The notes: generated by a model from the letters alone, not told the origin. A DNA stretch of 64,000 nucleotides from G963665185 sp049723905 (GCF_049723905.1 NZ_JBJKFD010000001.1:3968001-4032000); one strand, 5' to 3'. Counted from the stretch's first letter, positions 50,839-59,899 are shown. Numbers and translations are program-made.

Positions 50839-51705
50839 ATGGCGGCCAATTATCTCGGATTGTTCCTGCTGAACAAAGGTGTCATTACCGAGCAACAGCT
50901 CTTGGAAGGCCTTGAATACCAGGAACGGACCAACCAGCGTATCGGCGGCCTGGCCATTGAAGCCGGACTGATGAGCTCTGACGACACCGACCAGATATTT
51001 GACCGGCAGGCTTCGGACAACCGGCGCTTTGGCGAAATTGCCGTGGCCGAACGCATGCTCAGCAGGCATCAGCTGGACGACCTGCTCTTTCGTCAGCGTG
51101 TGAACAACGTCTACCTGGGCGAGGCGCTTTTGCACCTTGGCTATCTTGATGCGGATTCCTTTTCCGACCTGATGGATGAATATTACACCCTGGAACGGGA
51201 GCGCTCCCAAAAGGTTTCCAACATTCTGACGAGCATTGAGGATTACAAGGTGGTTCTTTCCATGATGGAGGCCGCCAAGAAAATGTTCGTCCGTTTTGTG
51301 GACCGCAACGTCAAGCTGCTTCCCGGTGGAGAATTTCCGCAGGCAGGAACGAACAAGCAATGCGTCCGTTTTACCAGCCGGATAAAGGGCGAGTGTGTTC
51401 TGGCCTTCAGCTTTCTGTTCTGTTCCGCCTCTGTGGAACTGCTGGGGGATATCAGCTTGAATGAATCGGCACCGTCCGACACCGTCTGCACGGAGAACAA
51501 ATTTTTTCAGATTCTCGAAGGTTACCTGCGCGCGGCTTTGAAGGATCGCGACTGCGTTCTGGAAAGCTGCAATGTGGAGGAAGTGGCCTGCGAGGAGTGG
51601 AATACCCTGCAGCCGAGCGACATGGCATTGAACATGGTGACGCCGGACGGACGGCAGGTCGCGGTTCTTGTCAGCCGCCCCGAGTGCAGTGTCTGCAACG
51701 GCTGA
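50839..51705 (+). CDS. MshEN-like repeat protein with CheX/CheC-like C-terminal domain
   Basis: 288 residues. The first 115 residues contain repeated motifs of the form YLGLFLLNKGVITEQQLLEGL, RIGGLAIEAGLMSSDD, RFGEIAVAERMLSRHQL and YLGEALLHLGYLDADSF, close to the MshEN pattern (xLGxxLxxxGxxxxxxLxxAL) known to bind c-di-GMP in type II/IV secretion ATPases. The C-terminal part (about 150-285) resembles CheX-type proteins (LSMMEAAKKMFVRFV, CVLAFSFLFCSASVELLGD). The role is probably in signalling or motility, by inference. Start at ATG 50839 after GCGGAGGG; longer frames lack a ribosome binding site. Confidence 0.75.
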   Translation: MAANYLGLFLLNKGVITEQQLLEGLEYQERTNQRIGGLAIEAGLMSSDDTDQIFDRQASDNRRFGEIAVAERMLSRHQLDDLLFRQRVNNVYLGEALLHLGYLDADSFSDLMDEYYTLERERSQKVSNILTSIEDYKVVLSMMEAAKKMFVRFVDRNVKLLPGGEFPQAGTNKQCVRFTSRIKGECVLAFSFLFCSASVELLGDISLNESAPSDTVCTENKFFQILEGYLRAALKDRDCVLESCNVEEVACEEWNTLQPSDMALNMVTPDGRQVAVLVSRPECSVCNG

Positions 51706-51906
51706 AGGATTCTGTTTCTTTGGCAGCGTGGCGGTGTAACGTGGAATGTATGCTTTGCTGCCCTGGGTGATATGTTAAGGTCTGCTGGCGCAGGCACCGG
51801 AAACGCTTACGGCATTGTGCTGTTTTGTTGCGGTTCGGGTGCAGGTGAAGTAAATATATGGTAATGGGTGGTCCCTATTCTTTAGATGTGAACAGCCGGG
51901 GAAATT

Positions 51907-52668
51907 ATGGCATCGCATGCCACCGGAAAAAATACCATGGAATATACAATAGTCCATGGTGCCTTTTCTTCCGAAGTCAGCTCTACAGCCGGTTTCGGGG
52001 CGACGAAGAAGCGCATTAAGAACAAGGTCTACGTGTACGCGGAACAGCGTAGCGAAGATACCGTTGCGGTTCAGTTCATCAACGAGAACAATGTTCCTTC
52101 CGGCCCACTCAAGGAAGTCGGGTTTGAAGATTTTATTGCCACCTACGTTCCCGAACCCGAATTTTATCACCAGAGTGTTTTCCCCGCATTGCGCGACCTG
52201 GGCAAGACCATAGCCAAGGCCGAGCGCTACCGTAAGAATGCCAAGCTCTACAGCTCCGAGATGGAGTACAAGAACGCCCTGCGCGTGGATGAGGAGAACA
52301 TCCGGGCCACCTTCGGGCTGGGGCTCGTCTATTTGGAGCGCGAAGACAAGGATATGGCCGATATGGTTTTTCGCCGGTTGAGCCACCTGGAAGCGGCCTT
52401 CAGCGAGGAGCACAAACATCTTTTCAACGAGTTCGGCATAAAACTGCGCAAATCCCATATGTTCGAGCAGGCGCTGATGTTTTATTCACGGGCTCTGGAT
52501 TTGGGACACGGGGACGAAAACCTCTATTACAACATGGCCCGGGCGTCGTTTGAAAACGGCGAGGTTGATCCGGCCTGTGAATTTTTAAAGGATGCCTTGG
52601 AGATCAATCCGTGCTTTGAAGAGGCCATCCAGTTTCAACGTTTTTTGAACAAAAAAGTAAAATCCTGA
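51907..52668 (+). CDS. TPR-repeat protein
   Basis: 253 residues. No signal peptide. The N-terminal 100 residues are mixed and unrecognised (YVYAEQRSEDTVAVQFINEN). From about 110 there are three TPR-like helical pairs, including IRATFGLGLVYLEREDKDMA, LRKSHMFEQALMFYSRALDL and LYYNMARASFENGEVDPACEFLKDALEINP. TPR proteins act as protein-protein adaptors. Deltaproteobacterial genomes hold many proteins of this layout near signalling genes; no specific function can be given. CCGGGGA precedes the ATG. Confidence 0.82.
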   Translation: MASHATGKNTMEYTIVHGAFSSEVSSTAGFGATKKRIKNKVYVYAEQRSEDTVAVQFINENNVPSGPLKEVGFEDFIATYVPEPEFYHQSVFPALRDLGKTIAKAERYRKNAKLYSSEMEYKNALRVDEENIRATFGLGLVYLEREDKDMADMVFRRLSHLEAAFSEEHKHLFNEFGIKLRKSHMFEQALMFYSRALDLGHGDENLYYNMARASFENGEVDPACEFLKDALEINPCFEEAIQFQRFLNKKVKS

Positions 52669-52809
52669 CCACGGTTTTTTCCCTCCAGAACAGTTTCTTA
52701 CCGCTTTTGCCGCTTTATAAAAATCAAAAAACCTCTTGTTGACTGAGAATGCGAAGGTGGGCACAACGTAATAATCCGGCAAACCTATCAGCGTTCGAGG
52801 AGGCTTGAT

Positions 52810-55752
52810 TTGGCCAGCGACAAGAGGCCCGATTTCGGACGGATGCTCTCCCGCGTCCGGCACGACTATGGCGAGGCGGCAAAACAGATAGCGCCCTGGT
52901 TTTACGAAAATCTTCCTGAATATTACTTCCGTACGCACGGCAAAGAGGAGCAGGCCCGCCATCTGCAGGCGCTCATCTCCTGCAGGCTCACCGGCGATGA
53001 CCAGACCGTGGTTTTGCAAAGCCCGTGCGGCACCGCATTCACCTACATCACCCCTGGAAAATGGATCAAGGAACTGCTGGATATTCTGGATCGTTTCACA
53101 CCCCAGAAAATCCAGACGCTTCGTATCATCACCAGCAAGGACGACAAGGTCCGCATAAGCGATGTGTACATTGCGCCGCAGGCTTCCTGTGCCGTGCGTG
53201 GCGGGGCCTACAGGCGGGCCGTGTGCCGGGTGGGGCAGGAGGCGGAATTGTCGGAAGCCGAGCGCAAGGAGTTTTCGACCTTTCTGCGCTCCGCATCCCA
53301 GGACTATGTGGACAAGTTCGAACTGCGCAGGGCGTTGCGCCATTTTGCCGCCTACAAGCGGTTGCGCGGCGGCGAATCCGTGGAAGCCACGCTGGAACCC
53401 GGCTTTGAACCCGGCGTGGAGCGCATCTGCCTGAACATGGCAGCGCCGCCCAAGTCCGGCGTGCTGCAGCTGGCGGTGCGCATCCTGGCGCGCCAGGCCA
53501 TCAACATAGACCGCGCCTATGCCGATATTTTCGATGATGGCGAGAGCGAATATCTGATGGTCAGTTTTTACGTCCAATGCAGCGAAGAGTGCCTTACGGA
53601 AAGCTCCGAGCGCTGGCAGGCGGTACGCGATGAACTGTGCATGACCAAATGGAAGGCCCCGCACGGCCTGGATCTTCTTTCCGACCGCGACGGCTGGCCC
53701 ATGCGCCGCGTCATGTTGCTGCAGGCCATGTGCGAGTTCGCCCATCAGTTCCTTATCAAGGTCGATCTGTACAAGTTCGCCTCGGACCGTATCGTGGCGG
53801 CAGCCCTGAACAATCCGACCATGGCGGCCAAACTGGTGCAGTGCTTCGAGGCCCGCTTCGAGCCGTATCCCAAGGCGGGCGACCGCGAAGCCGAGTCGGC
53901 GGAGAACGCCGTGCTGGACGCCATCCGGGAGCTGCCAAGGGAAGACGAGCGGAGTGTCTTTTCCACCATGCTCAAGTTCGTGCGCCACACCCTGCGCACC
54001 AACTATTTTCTGGAAGACCGGTTCGGCCTGTCCTTTCGTCTCAATCCCGAGTTTCTCGACGAACCCATCGACGGGGAAAAGCCGTTTGGCATCTACTTCT
54101 TTCACGGCCCGCGTTGCCTGGGATTTCACGTCCGCTTTCGCGACACGGCCCGGGGCGGCGTACGCTTGGTGCCCACGGATTCGCAGTCGCGTTTCGAGTT
54201 GGAATCCAACCGGCTGTTCAACGAAGTCGCGGCCCTGGCCCGCACCCAGCAGGACAAGAACAAGGACATTCCCGAAGGCGGTTCCAAGGCCGTGCTGCTG
54301 CTGGGGCCGGAAGCCGACCGGGATTTGTGCGTCAAGAGCATGGTGAACTCCTTCCTGGACCTGATTGTCGTCGGACCGGACGGCAAGCCCCTGCCGGGGG
54401 TGCGCGACCATCTGGGTGAACGGGAGATCATCTTTCTGGGGCCGGACGAGAACATCACGCCGGAGCACATCAATTGGATTGTGCGCCGGGCCGGGGAACG
54501 GGGCTACGACTATCCGGCCGCCTTCATGAGTTCCAAGCCGGAAACCGGAATAAGCCACAAGCAATACGGCGTGACCAGCCTGGGTGTGATCGTCTTCATG
54601 GAAGAGGCCCTGCGTTTCATCGGCATCGACCCGGAAACCCAGTCGTTCAGCGTTAAGCTGACCGGGGGGACGCGCGGGGATGTGGCTTCCAATGCCATGC
54701 TCATCCTTATGAACCGCTACGGCAAAAATGCCCGTATTCTCTGCGCCACGGACGGCCATGGCGCGGCCTATGATCCGCAGGGGCTGGACCATGACGAACT
54801 GCGCCGCCTGATTGCCGCGGAAGTGGGCATCTCCAATTTCGATCCCGCCAAGCTGTCCGGTGGCGAGTCCCTGGTGATTGCCGCGGACAAGCCGGAAAAC
54901 GTGCGTATCCGCAACCAGCTGCACAATACGGTCAGCGCCGATGTGTTCATGCCCTCGGGCGGTCGGCCGGACACCATCAACATGGAGAACTGGGAGAACT
55001 TCCTTGGAGTGAACGGGGAACCTTCCAGCCGCATCATCGTGGAGGGGGCGAACATCTTCATTTCCGCTCCGGCCAGGACCGAGCTGGAAAAGGCCGGAGT
55101 GCTCGTCATCCAGGGCTCCAGCGCAAACAAGACGGGCGTCATCTGCTCTTCGTATGAAATTCTGGCCGGGCTCACTTTGAGCGCGGAAGAGTTCAAGGCC
55201 ATACGCCGCAGGTTTGTCGCCGAGGTGCTCGATATCCTGGCCGTGCGCGCCAGGGACGAGGCCCGGCTGTTGTTCCGGGAGTACAAGCAGTCCGGCGGAA
55301 AACGGCCGCTTACTCCCATTTCCCACGACATATCCCGGGCCATCAACGACCTGGCAGACGGAGTTGCCGCCCATTTGGAGGTGCGCGGAGCCGACTTTTT
55401 GGAAAGTCGGTCCATGCGCGAACTCATCCTGGCCTATTGTCCGCCGGTTCTGGCCAATGAATACAGGGACCGTATCTTCGAAAGGGTACCCGCACGCCAT
55501 CTGCGCGCGCTGCTCGCCCATTTTATCGGGGCGCGCATCGTCTATTCCGAGGGCCTTCGCTGGGTGGACACGGTCACGGAAGTCAAGGACGTGCAGGATG
55601 TTGTTCTGGCCTATATTGAGCAGGAAAAGCGGGTTGCCGCCATGTGCGCACGCCTTGCCGCCAGCCGTTTGGCCGATAAGGACGAGCTGGCCCGTATTCT
55701 GCGGGCTGCCGGGCGCAAATATCTGACCATGGAAAAACTCGGGCTGGAGTGA
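52810..55752 (+). CDS. Large NAD-type glutamate dehydrogenase
   Basis: 980 residues. It oxidises glutamate to 2-oxoglutarate and ammonia with NAD. The N-terminal 400 residues are a regulatory/oligomerisation part; the catalytic core starts near 430 with ARGGVRLVPTDSQSRFELESN, then the active-site Lys region IPEGGSKAVLLLG near 495, and the dinucleotide domain (KLTGGTRGDVASNAMLIL near 620). VEGANIFISAPART and SSANKTGVICSSYEI mark the end of the catalytic core. It is shorter than the 1600-residue type and longer than the hexameric 450-residue type. TTG start at 52810, backed by GAGGAGG eight bases upstream. Monocistronic or first of a pair. Confidence 0.9.
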   Translation: MASDKRPDFGRMLSRVRHDYGEAAKQIAPWFYENLPEYYFRTHGKEEQARHLQALISCRLTGDDQTVVLQSPCGTAFTYITPGKWIKELLDILDRFTPQKIQTLRIITSKDDKVRISDVYIAPQASCAVRGGAYRRAVCRVGQEAELSEAERKEFSTFLRSASQDYVDKFELRRALRHFAAYKRLRGGESVEATLEPGFEPGVERICLNMAAPPKSGVLQLAVRILARQAINIDRAYADIFDDGESEYLMVSFYVQCSEECLTESSERWQAVRDELCMTKWKAPHGLDLLSDRDGWPMRRVMLLQAMCEFAHQFLIKVDLYKFASDRIVAAALNNPTMAAKLVQCFEARFEPYPKAGDREAESAENAVLDAIRELPREDERSVFSTMLKFVRHTLRTNYFLEDRFGLSFRLNPEFLDEPIDGEKPFGIYFFHGPRCLGFHVRFRDTARGGVRLVPTDSQSRFELESNRLFNEVAALARTQQDKNKDIPEGGSKAVLLLGPEADRDLCVKSMVNSFLDLIVVGPDGKPLPGVRDHLGEREIIFLGPDENITPEHINWIVRRAGERGYDYPAAFMSSKPETGISHKQYGVTSLGVIVFMEEALRFIGIDPETQSFSVKLTGGTRGDVASNAMLILMNRYGKNARILCATDGHGAAYDPQGLDHDELRRLIAAEVGISNFDPAKLSGGESLVIAADKPENVRIRNQLHNTVSADVFMPSGGRPDTINMENWENFLGVNGEPSSRIIVEGANIFISAPARTELEKAGVLVIQGSSANKTGVICSSYEILAGLTLSAEEFKAIRRRFVAEVLDILAVRARDEARLLFREYKQSGGKRPLTPISHDISRAINDLADGVAAHLEVRGADFLESRSMRELILAYCPPVLANEYRDRIFERVPARHLRALLAHFIGARIVYSEGLRWVDTVTEVKDVQDVVLAYIEQEKRVAAMCARLAASRLADKDELARILRAAGRKYLTMEKLGLE

Positions 55753-55839
55753 TATACTGTCGGCCTGAATGTCCTGAAAACAACGGTTGTCTGGGGGGAA
55801 TGTTTCCCCCGGCGGCCGCAAACGAACAGGAGGGTCGAT

Positions 55840-56931
55840 ATGGCGGAAACTCCAACCTTGAATACTTCGGACGAGCGCCTTCGGGAGCAGGCGGAAAAGG
55901 TGACGGAAGAGCGGCGCAAAGCCGGACTGGAAGGCCTTACCGGGGGGCTGGAAGCCATTGTCGTCAACTGCCAGCCTGAAAATCTCCGGGCCGCGGTGGA
56001 TGAATTTCTCGGCACCACCGGCCTGTCGTTCGATAGCGCGTTCGAGGACGACCATTTTACCACCTGCGTGCTCAAACTTGATGGCAGCGCGGATTTTCTG
56101 GTGCGTTCCCGCAAGTCCGGGGAAAATCCTTTTCGTCCCTGGAACAAGGGGCCCAAGGCCAATCCTCTGCCCGATACCCGGCTGGAGACATTCATCTACA
56201 AATGCCGCGACGTGCGGGAGTACCACCGCATTCAGAGCGAACTCGGGGTAACGTTCCTTACGGACGGCGTGGTTGAAACGCCGAATTTTCTGTATGTGGA
56301 AACCACTCCCTCCGCTTATACCGGCAATTCACTGGGCTTTATCCAGTGGTTGGACAAAGAGGGGGAGTACGCGGTTCCCGGGGCTTTCGCGCTGGATTGG
56401 ACCTTTGCCAAACCAGATCTTGCCTATCTGGACAACATCTCCTACCTTGACCACTCCGCAACGCGGGTCCGCGCCCAGGATCGGGATCCGGCCATACTTG
56501 AATTCATGCGTCTTACCAGCTACAGGTTCGAGTTCGCCATCTACGTTGAATCGCTCAACTCCATTACCAACGTGGCGAGACTGTCACTTGACGATTACGC
56601 GCAAGTGTTTACTTCTGGGATCAAGCCTTTCGAAGGCCTTGCCGAATCCGGACCCACGGAGAAGTATATTTATAATTACGGAACACGGGTTCATCATATA
56701 GCGTTTCAAGCAGAACACATCGAGGAGACGTACGAAGGACTCGCAAAGAACGGAATGGATTTTCTGGTGGAACTTGTCGGCTCGCCCGGGGAAGGGCTGA
56801 AGCAGACATTTTCCCAGCCGAGTCCGAATACGCTCCTCGTTCATGAATATATTCACAGGTATGGTGATTTCACCGGGTTCTTTACCCAGGATAACGTCAC
56901 CGAATTGACCCGGGCGACGGACAAACAATAG
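55840..56931 (+). CDS. VOC-superfamily protein resembling 4-hydroxyphenylpyruvate dioxygenase
   Basis: 363 residues. The C-terminal half has the HPPD/glyoxalase arrangement: LDHSATRV with His 205, VHHIAF with His 285/286 and Glu 336 in LLVHEYIHR, which would be the 2-His-1-Glu iron site. FEFAIYV between them corresponds to the second VOC strand. True HPPD ends with a GNF..L-type helix; here it reads GDFTGFFTQDNVTEL. An oxygen-using enzyme is unexpected in a likely anaerobe, so another reaction is possible. It lies 87 bases after the glutamate dehydrogenase gene and 47 before a cupin gene. AGGAGGGT precedes the ATG. Confidence 0.75.
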   Translation: MAETPTLNTSDERLREQAEKVTEERRKAGLEGLTGGLEAIVVNCQPENLRAAVDEFLGTTGLSFDSAFEDDHFTTCVLKLDGSADFLVRSRKSGENPFRPWNKGPKANPLPDTRLETFIYKCRDVREYHRIQSELGVTFLTDGVVETPNFLYVETTPSAYTGNSLGFIQWLDKEGEYAVPGAFALDWTFAKPDLAYLDNISYLDHSATRVRAQDRDPAILEFMRLTSYRFEFAIYVESLNSITNVARLSLDDYAQVFTSGIKPFEGLAESGPTEKYIYNYGTRVHHIAFQAEHIEETYEGLAKNGMDFLVELVGSPGEGLKQTFSQPSPNTLLVHEYIHRYGDFTGFFTQDNVTELTRATDKQ

Positions 56932-56978
56932 TCCGCGCCTCTTACTCGTGTTCAGATTGTATCAAGGACAAGGACTCC

Positions 56979-57317
56979 ATGGAAGAATTCAAGAATGTAT
57001 TGCGTCGGGATATTCTGATACAGACCGACGATGTTCGTGTGGTCGAGATGACCCTGGAGCCGGGAGACACTACTCCTTGGCACAATCACAGCAATGTGAC
57101 GGAAACCCTCGTATGCCTTGACGGCGAATTGGAAATCGAACTGGAACGGCCCACAGGCGGGGCATTGCTGCTGCCCGGAGACCGCACACCCATCGAGGCG
57201 CAGCGGGCCCATCGGATTATATGCACGGGCGACAAGTCCTGCCGCTTCTTCCTGGTGCAGGGGGTCGGTCCGTACGACTTTGTGCCCGTGGAGGAAAACG
57301 AGTCGTCCGAGGGCTGA
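56979..57317 (+). CDS. Cupin-domain protein
   Basis: 112 residues, one small beta-barrel (cupin_2). The metal-type motif is present as PGDTTPWHNHSNVTETLVCLDGELEIE, shown here in outline, with His residues near 35-37 and Glu near 42; the second motif (HRIICTGDKSCRFFLVQG) has a His near 78. The protein may be an isomerase, a binding protein or a small dioxygenase. Its place directly after the HPPD-like gene suggests a shared pathway for an aromatic or acid substrate. CAAGGACTCC precedes the ATG. Confidence 0.85.
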   Translation: MEEFKNVLRRDILIQTDDVRVVEMTLEPGDTTPWHNHSNVTETLVCLDGELEIELERPTGGALLLPGDRTPIEAQRAHRIICTGDKSCRFFLVQGVGPYDFVPVEENESSEG

Positions 57318-57366
57318 TGCCTTTGGGGCGGGCTCTGTTTATGGGCCCGCCCATGGCGGATATTTC

Positions 57367-58557
57367 ATGCACTTCACCCGAAACATTCTTCGGAACCTGC
57401 CCCCATTTGCTGCCGTAGCGACACGGCTCGCTGCGGTGTGTTGTGTTGTGGCCGTCTTTGGGCTGGCCGTTTTGGGTCTGGTCGGATGTGCTGGACATGG
57501 CGCTGGTCTGGGCACCGGGCCTGGCTCTTCCATTCCCGGAACTTCCGGTGTTGTTTCGGGCAAGCCGCGCTACGCCATGGTCGCCAAGCTGGCTGGCAAT
57601 CCATATTTTCGCGAGGTCTGCGCAGGTGCAAAACAGGCAGCCGAAGAGCTCGGCGTGGGCTTCACCTGCCAGGGGCCGGAAAAACAGGATGCGGCAACAC
57701 AGGCCCGGCTGGTCGGGCAACTCCTGCAGGACCACATCCAGGGGCTGGCCATTGCCGCGGACGACGGGCTGACCCTTTCGCGCGTGGGCAAAAAGGCCCG
57801 CAAGGCCGGTCTCAGCGTCGTCAGTTTCGACTCCCAAGTGGACGAAGACGCAAGAACCCTGCACATCAGACCGGCACAACATTCCCTCCTCTCGTTTGAT
57901 CTGCTCCATCTGGCCCAGATGGTTGGCGGACCCCATGCCACCATTGCCATCCTGGCCGGCGGCCCCAAGGCCTCGGACCAGAAAAAGCTTGTACGGCGGC
58001 TGCTCAACCTTATGGAGCGTCCGCCTTTTTTGGGTTTGCGCTGCCTGAACGTGGTTTACGGGTACGATACATTCCAGCAAAGCTATGATGAGGCAGCGGA
58101 TCTCATCAATGCCAATCCCGATCTCCAGGTGCTTGTCTGCACCACGCCCATGGGGCTGCAGGCTGCGGCAAAGGCCGCGCAGGACAGCCTCCGTCTGGTC
58201 AACAAAACAGCGGTCATCGGCGTGGGGGCCGCGCCTTCCGTTATCCAGGCCGTACATGAAGGCACCGTGCCCTGGGTCATCTACTGGCCGCCGCACGATT
58301 TGGGCTATCTGACGTTGTACGCCCTGAATGCCGTGTATACCGGCCAGACCGACGGACATGCCGGACAGACGTTCCGGGCCGGATGTCTTGGAACGTTTCG
58401 CGTAGAGGAGGACGGCTTCGTCATTATGGGCCGTCCGCAGATATACGACTGGGAAAATATTGATTCTCTCAACCTGCGTAGCTCCAGGCGTTCCTGTTCC
58501 CTGCCCGGCGAACAGGATTCCAGCCACGCGTCCACCCCGAACCTCCCCCAACAATAG
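57367..58557 (+). CDS. Sugar-type periplasmic binding lipoprotein
   Basis: 396 residues. The N-terminus is a lipoprotein signal (hydrophobic run to LGLVGCAGH; Cys about 48) with an unusually long n-region. After a Gly/Pro linker the type 1 binding-protein domain starts near 75 (PRYAMVAKLAGNPYFREVCAGAKQAA), with GLAIAADDGLTLSRVGKKARKAGLSVVSFDSQV and LQVLVCTTPMGLQAAAKA, as in RbsB/LsrB/RhaS proteins. No ABC permease or ATPase is beside it, so it may work as an orphan sensor. The C-terminal 30 residues are Ser-rich. Confidence 0.85.
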   Translation: MHFTRNILRNLPPFAAVATRLAAVCCVVAVFGLAVLGLVGCAGHGAGLGTGPGSSIPGTSGVVSGKPRYAMVAKLAGNPYFREVCAGAKQAAEELGVGFTCQGPEKQDAATQARLVGQLLQDHIQGLAIAADDGLTLSRVGKKARKAGLSVVSFDSQVDEDARTLHIRPAQHSLLSFDLLHLAQMVGGPHATIAILAGGPKASDQKKLVRRLLNLMERPPFLGLRCLNVVYGYDTFQQSYDEAADLINANPDLQVLVCTTPMGLQAAAKAAQDSLRLVNKTAVIGVGAAPSVIQAVHEGTVPWVIYWPPHDLGYLTLYALNAVYTGQTDGHAGQTFRAGCLGTFRVEEDGFVIMGRPQIYDWENIDSLNLRSSRRSCSLPGEQDSSHASTPNLPQQ

Positions 58558-58566
58558 GAAGGCTCC

Positions 58567-58857
58567 ATGATGTTCCGTACTGCATTTGCCGCGTCTCTTC
58601 TTCTTTTGGCTGTCGGCTGCGGCCCCACCTGGGTCAACCCCACCTACACGGACAGCAGGGCCATGAGCAAGGCTTTCGACAAAGCCAGCAGCTACTGCAA
58701 GTCGCAGGTCGAAATGCAGCTGCCCAGAATTGCCAACAACGAACGCGATATGGGCAACAACTACATTGTCGACGAGGTCGAGGACTACGACATGGACGAG
58801 CAGCGCCAGGGATTGTACGAATCCTGCCTGAAGAGTGCTGGCTGGGTTCGCAAGTAG
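58567..58857 (+). CDS. Small lipoprotein of unknown function
   Basis: 96 residues. Lipoprotein signal ending in LLAVGCGPT (Cys 18). The mature part is short and polar with four Cys-free stretches and an acidic patch (VDEVEDYDMDEQRQ); two Cys (SSYCKSQ, YESCLK) could form a disulfide. No family recognised. It starts nine bases after the previous stop, so it is probably co-transcribed with the binding lipoprotein gene. ATG at 58567 or 58570. Confidence 0.75.
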   Translation: MMFRTAFAASLLLLAVGCGPTWVNPTYTDSRAMSKAFDKASSYCKSQVEMQLPRIANNERDMGNNYIVDEVEDYDMDEQRQGLYESCLKSAGWVRK

Positions 58858-58910
58858 CCACTGTTTTTCCGGAAAATTTGAGCGGTCCCTTCGTGGTGAA
58901 GGGGCCAAAT

Positions 58911-59007
58911 GTCAGGCGAACTGTCAGGCGAACTGCCAGGCGAACTGCCAGGCGAACTGCCAGGCGAACTGCCAGGCGAACTGTCAGGCGAACTGTTAGG
59001 GCGAACT
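58911..59007. repeat. Array of eight 12-bp repeats
   Basis: Unit GTCAGGCGAACT or GCCAGGCGAACT, seven exact-length copies and one copy with a one-base insertion. It lies in the 5' flank of the next lipoprotein gene. Read on either strand it has no stop in one frame, but no ribosome binding site; I treat it as a minisatellite. Confidence 0.9.
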
Positions 59008-59104
59008 GTCGGTGCAAAATGCCGTTGTTGCGCCTTCGGTCCAGGGTGTTTCGGACCGGGTGGTGCAATGTGGCGGCCGTAATACAGGCGTAAGGGAGCG
59101 GGAT

Positions 59105-59734
59105 ATGCGTATGCGGATTTGGATTGTATGTCTGCTGGTCTCTCTGGGACTGGCCGGTTGCGGCGGAACAAGAAATTTCGAGCTGAAATCCCTGGCCGAC
59201 TTCGTTCCCCAGGCGGGAGCCGGGTTCGACCTGCGGGTGAAGAACTACGACCTCATCAACGGCGGCGGCTCGCCCCAGACCGAAGACGCCTTGGTCATGC
59301 CCTTTGAGCGCGAAGGCATAAAGGTGCTGGAATCGTTGGGCTACAAGTATGTGGCAGGCGGGGACGGCGCTCGGTATGTCATTGAGGCCCATCTCATCAG
59401 CCTGGACCCGACCAACCAGATGATCGGCGACATTGAAGACAGCGCTTCGGACTGGCTTTCTCCGGCCTATTCCCCCTGGGAGGGGTACGCGGTGCCCGCC
59501 TTCTCGTACGTCCAGGTGGGAGGAGCCTCCAGCCTGCATCCCGAGGGCTCGTACTGCTCGGACCGGCTGCACCTTGTGGTGCACGACCTGCAAAGCGGCA
59601 AAAAGGCCGTGCTGTATTCCGGGTCGTGGAAGGGGCAGAGCAAGGAAGTTCCCAACTGCCCGGTTTCGGCCTGTGCTCCGTATCTCGAATCCATGCTTGT
59701 GAACAGGCTGGGGCAGGTTTTCGACAAGCAATAG
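59105..59734 (+). CDS. Lipoprotein of unknown function
   Basis: 209 residues. Lipoprotein signal with lipobox LGLAGCGGT (Cys near 18). The mature protein has the look of a small outer-membrane-associated DUF4136-type lipoprotein: YKYVAGGDGARYVIEAHL near 80-100 and an aromatic, glycine-rich central part with a Cys pair (SYCSDRL and NCPVSACAP). Function unknown. TAAGGGAGCGGG precedes the ATG. It is flanked on both sides by 12-bp repeat arrays. Confidence 0.78.
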   Translation: MRMRIWIVCLLVSLGLAGCGGTRNFELKSLADFVPQAGAGFDLRVKNYDLINGGGSPQTEDALVMPFEREGIKVLESLGYKYVAGGDGARYVIEAHLISLDPTNQMIGDIEDSASDWLSPAYSPWEGYAVPAFSYVQVGGASSLHPEGSYCSDRLHLVVHDLQSGKKAVLYSGSWKGQSKEVPNCPVSACAPYLESMLVNRLGQVFDKQ

Positions 59735-59736
59735 CA

Positions 59737-59817
59737 GCCTCGGCAAAACCGTCTGCCCAATCGTCTGGCCAACCTTCTGGCAAAACCGGCTGGCCAACCG
59801 CCTGGCCAACCGCCTCG
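59737..59817. repeat. Second array of 12-13 bp repeats
   Basis: Five to six diverged copies of about GCCTGGCCAACC (for example GTCTGGCCAACC, GGCTGGCCAACC, GCCTGGCCAACC). The core CGCCTGGC is the reverse complement of the core of the array at 58911-59007. Confidence 0.8.
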
Positions 59818-59899
59818 GGGCCGCAGCAGCCGCTGCAGGCAGAAGCTCGCCAGCCATGGGCTTCTGGACATTTGTCGATGAACCATACTATACCCATAC

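Noticed and set aside
52585..56226. Very long open frame (1213 codons) on the strand opposite to glutamate dehydrogenase
   Set aside because: It spans three sense genes of recognised families, is rich in His, Arg and Gly as expected for the antisense of GC-rich codons, and has no ribosome binding site. Similar shadows exist at 44740-48021, 19778-22441 and 2863-5316.
58911..59007. CRISPR array
   Set aside because: Units are 12 bp in direct tandem with no spacers and no cas genes nearby, so it is a minisatellite.
58879..59093. Open frame across the 12-bp repeat array, giving an Arg/Thr-rich product
   Set aside because: It is created by the repeat itself, has no ribosome binding site and no family resemblance.
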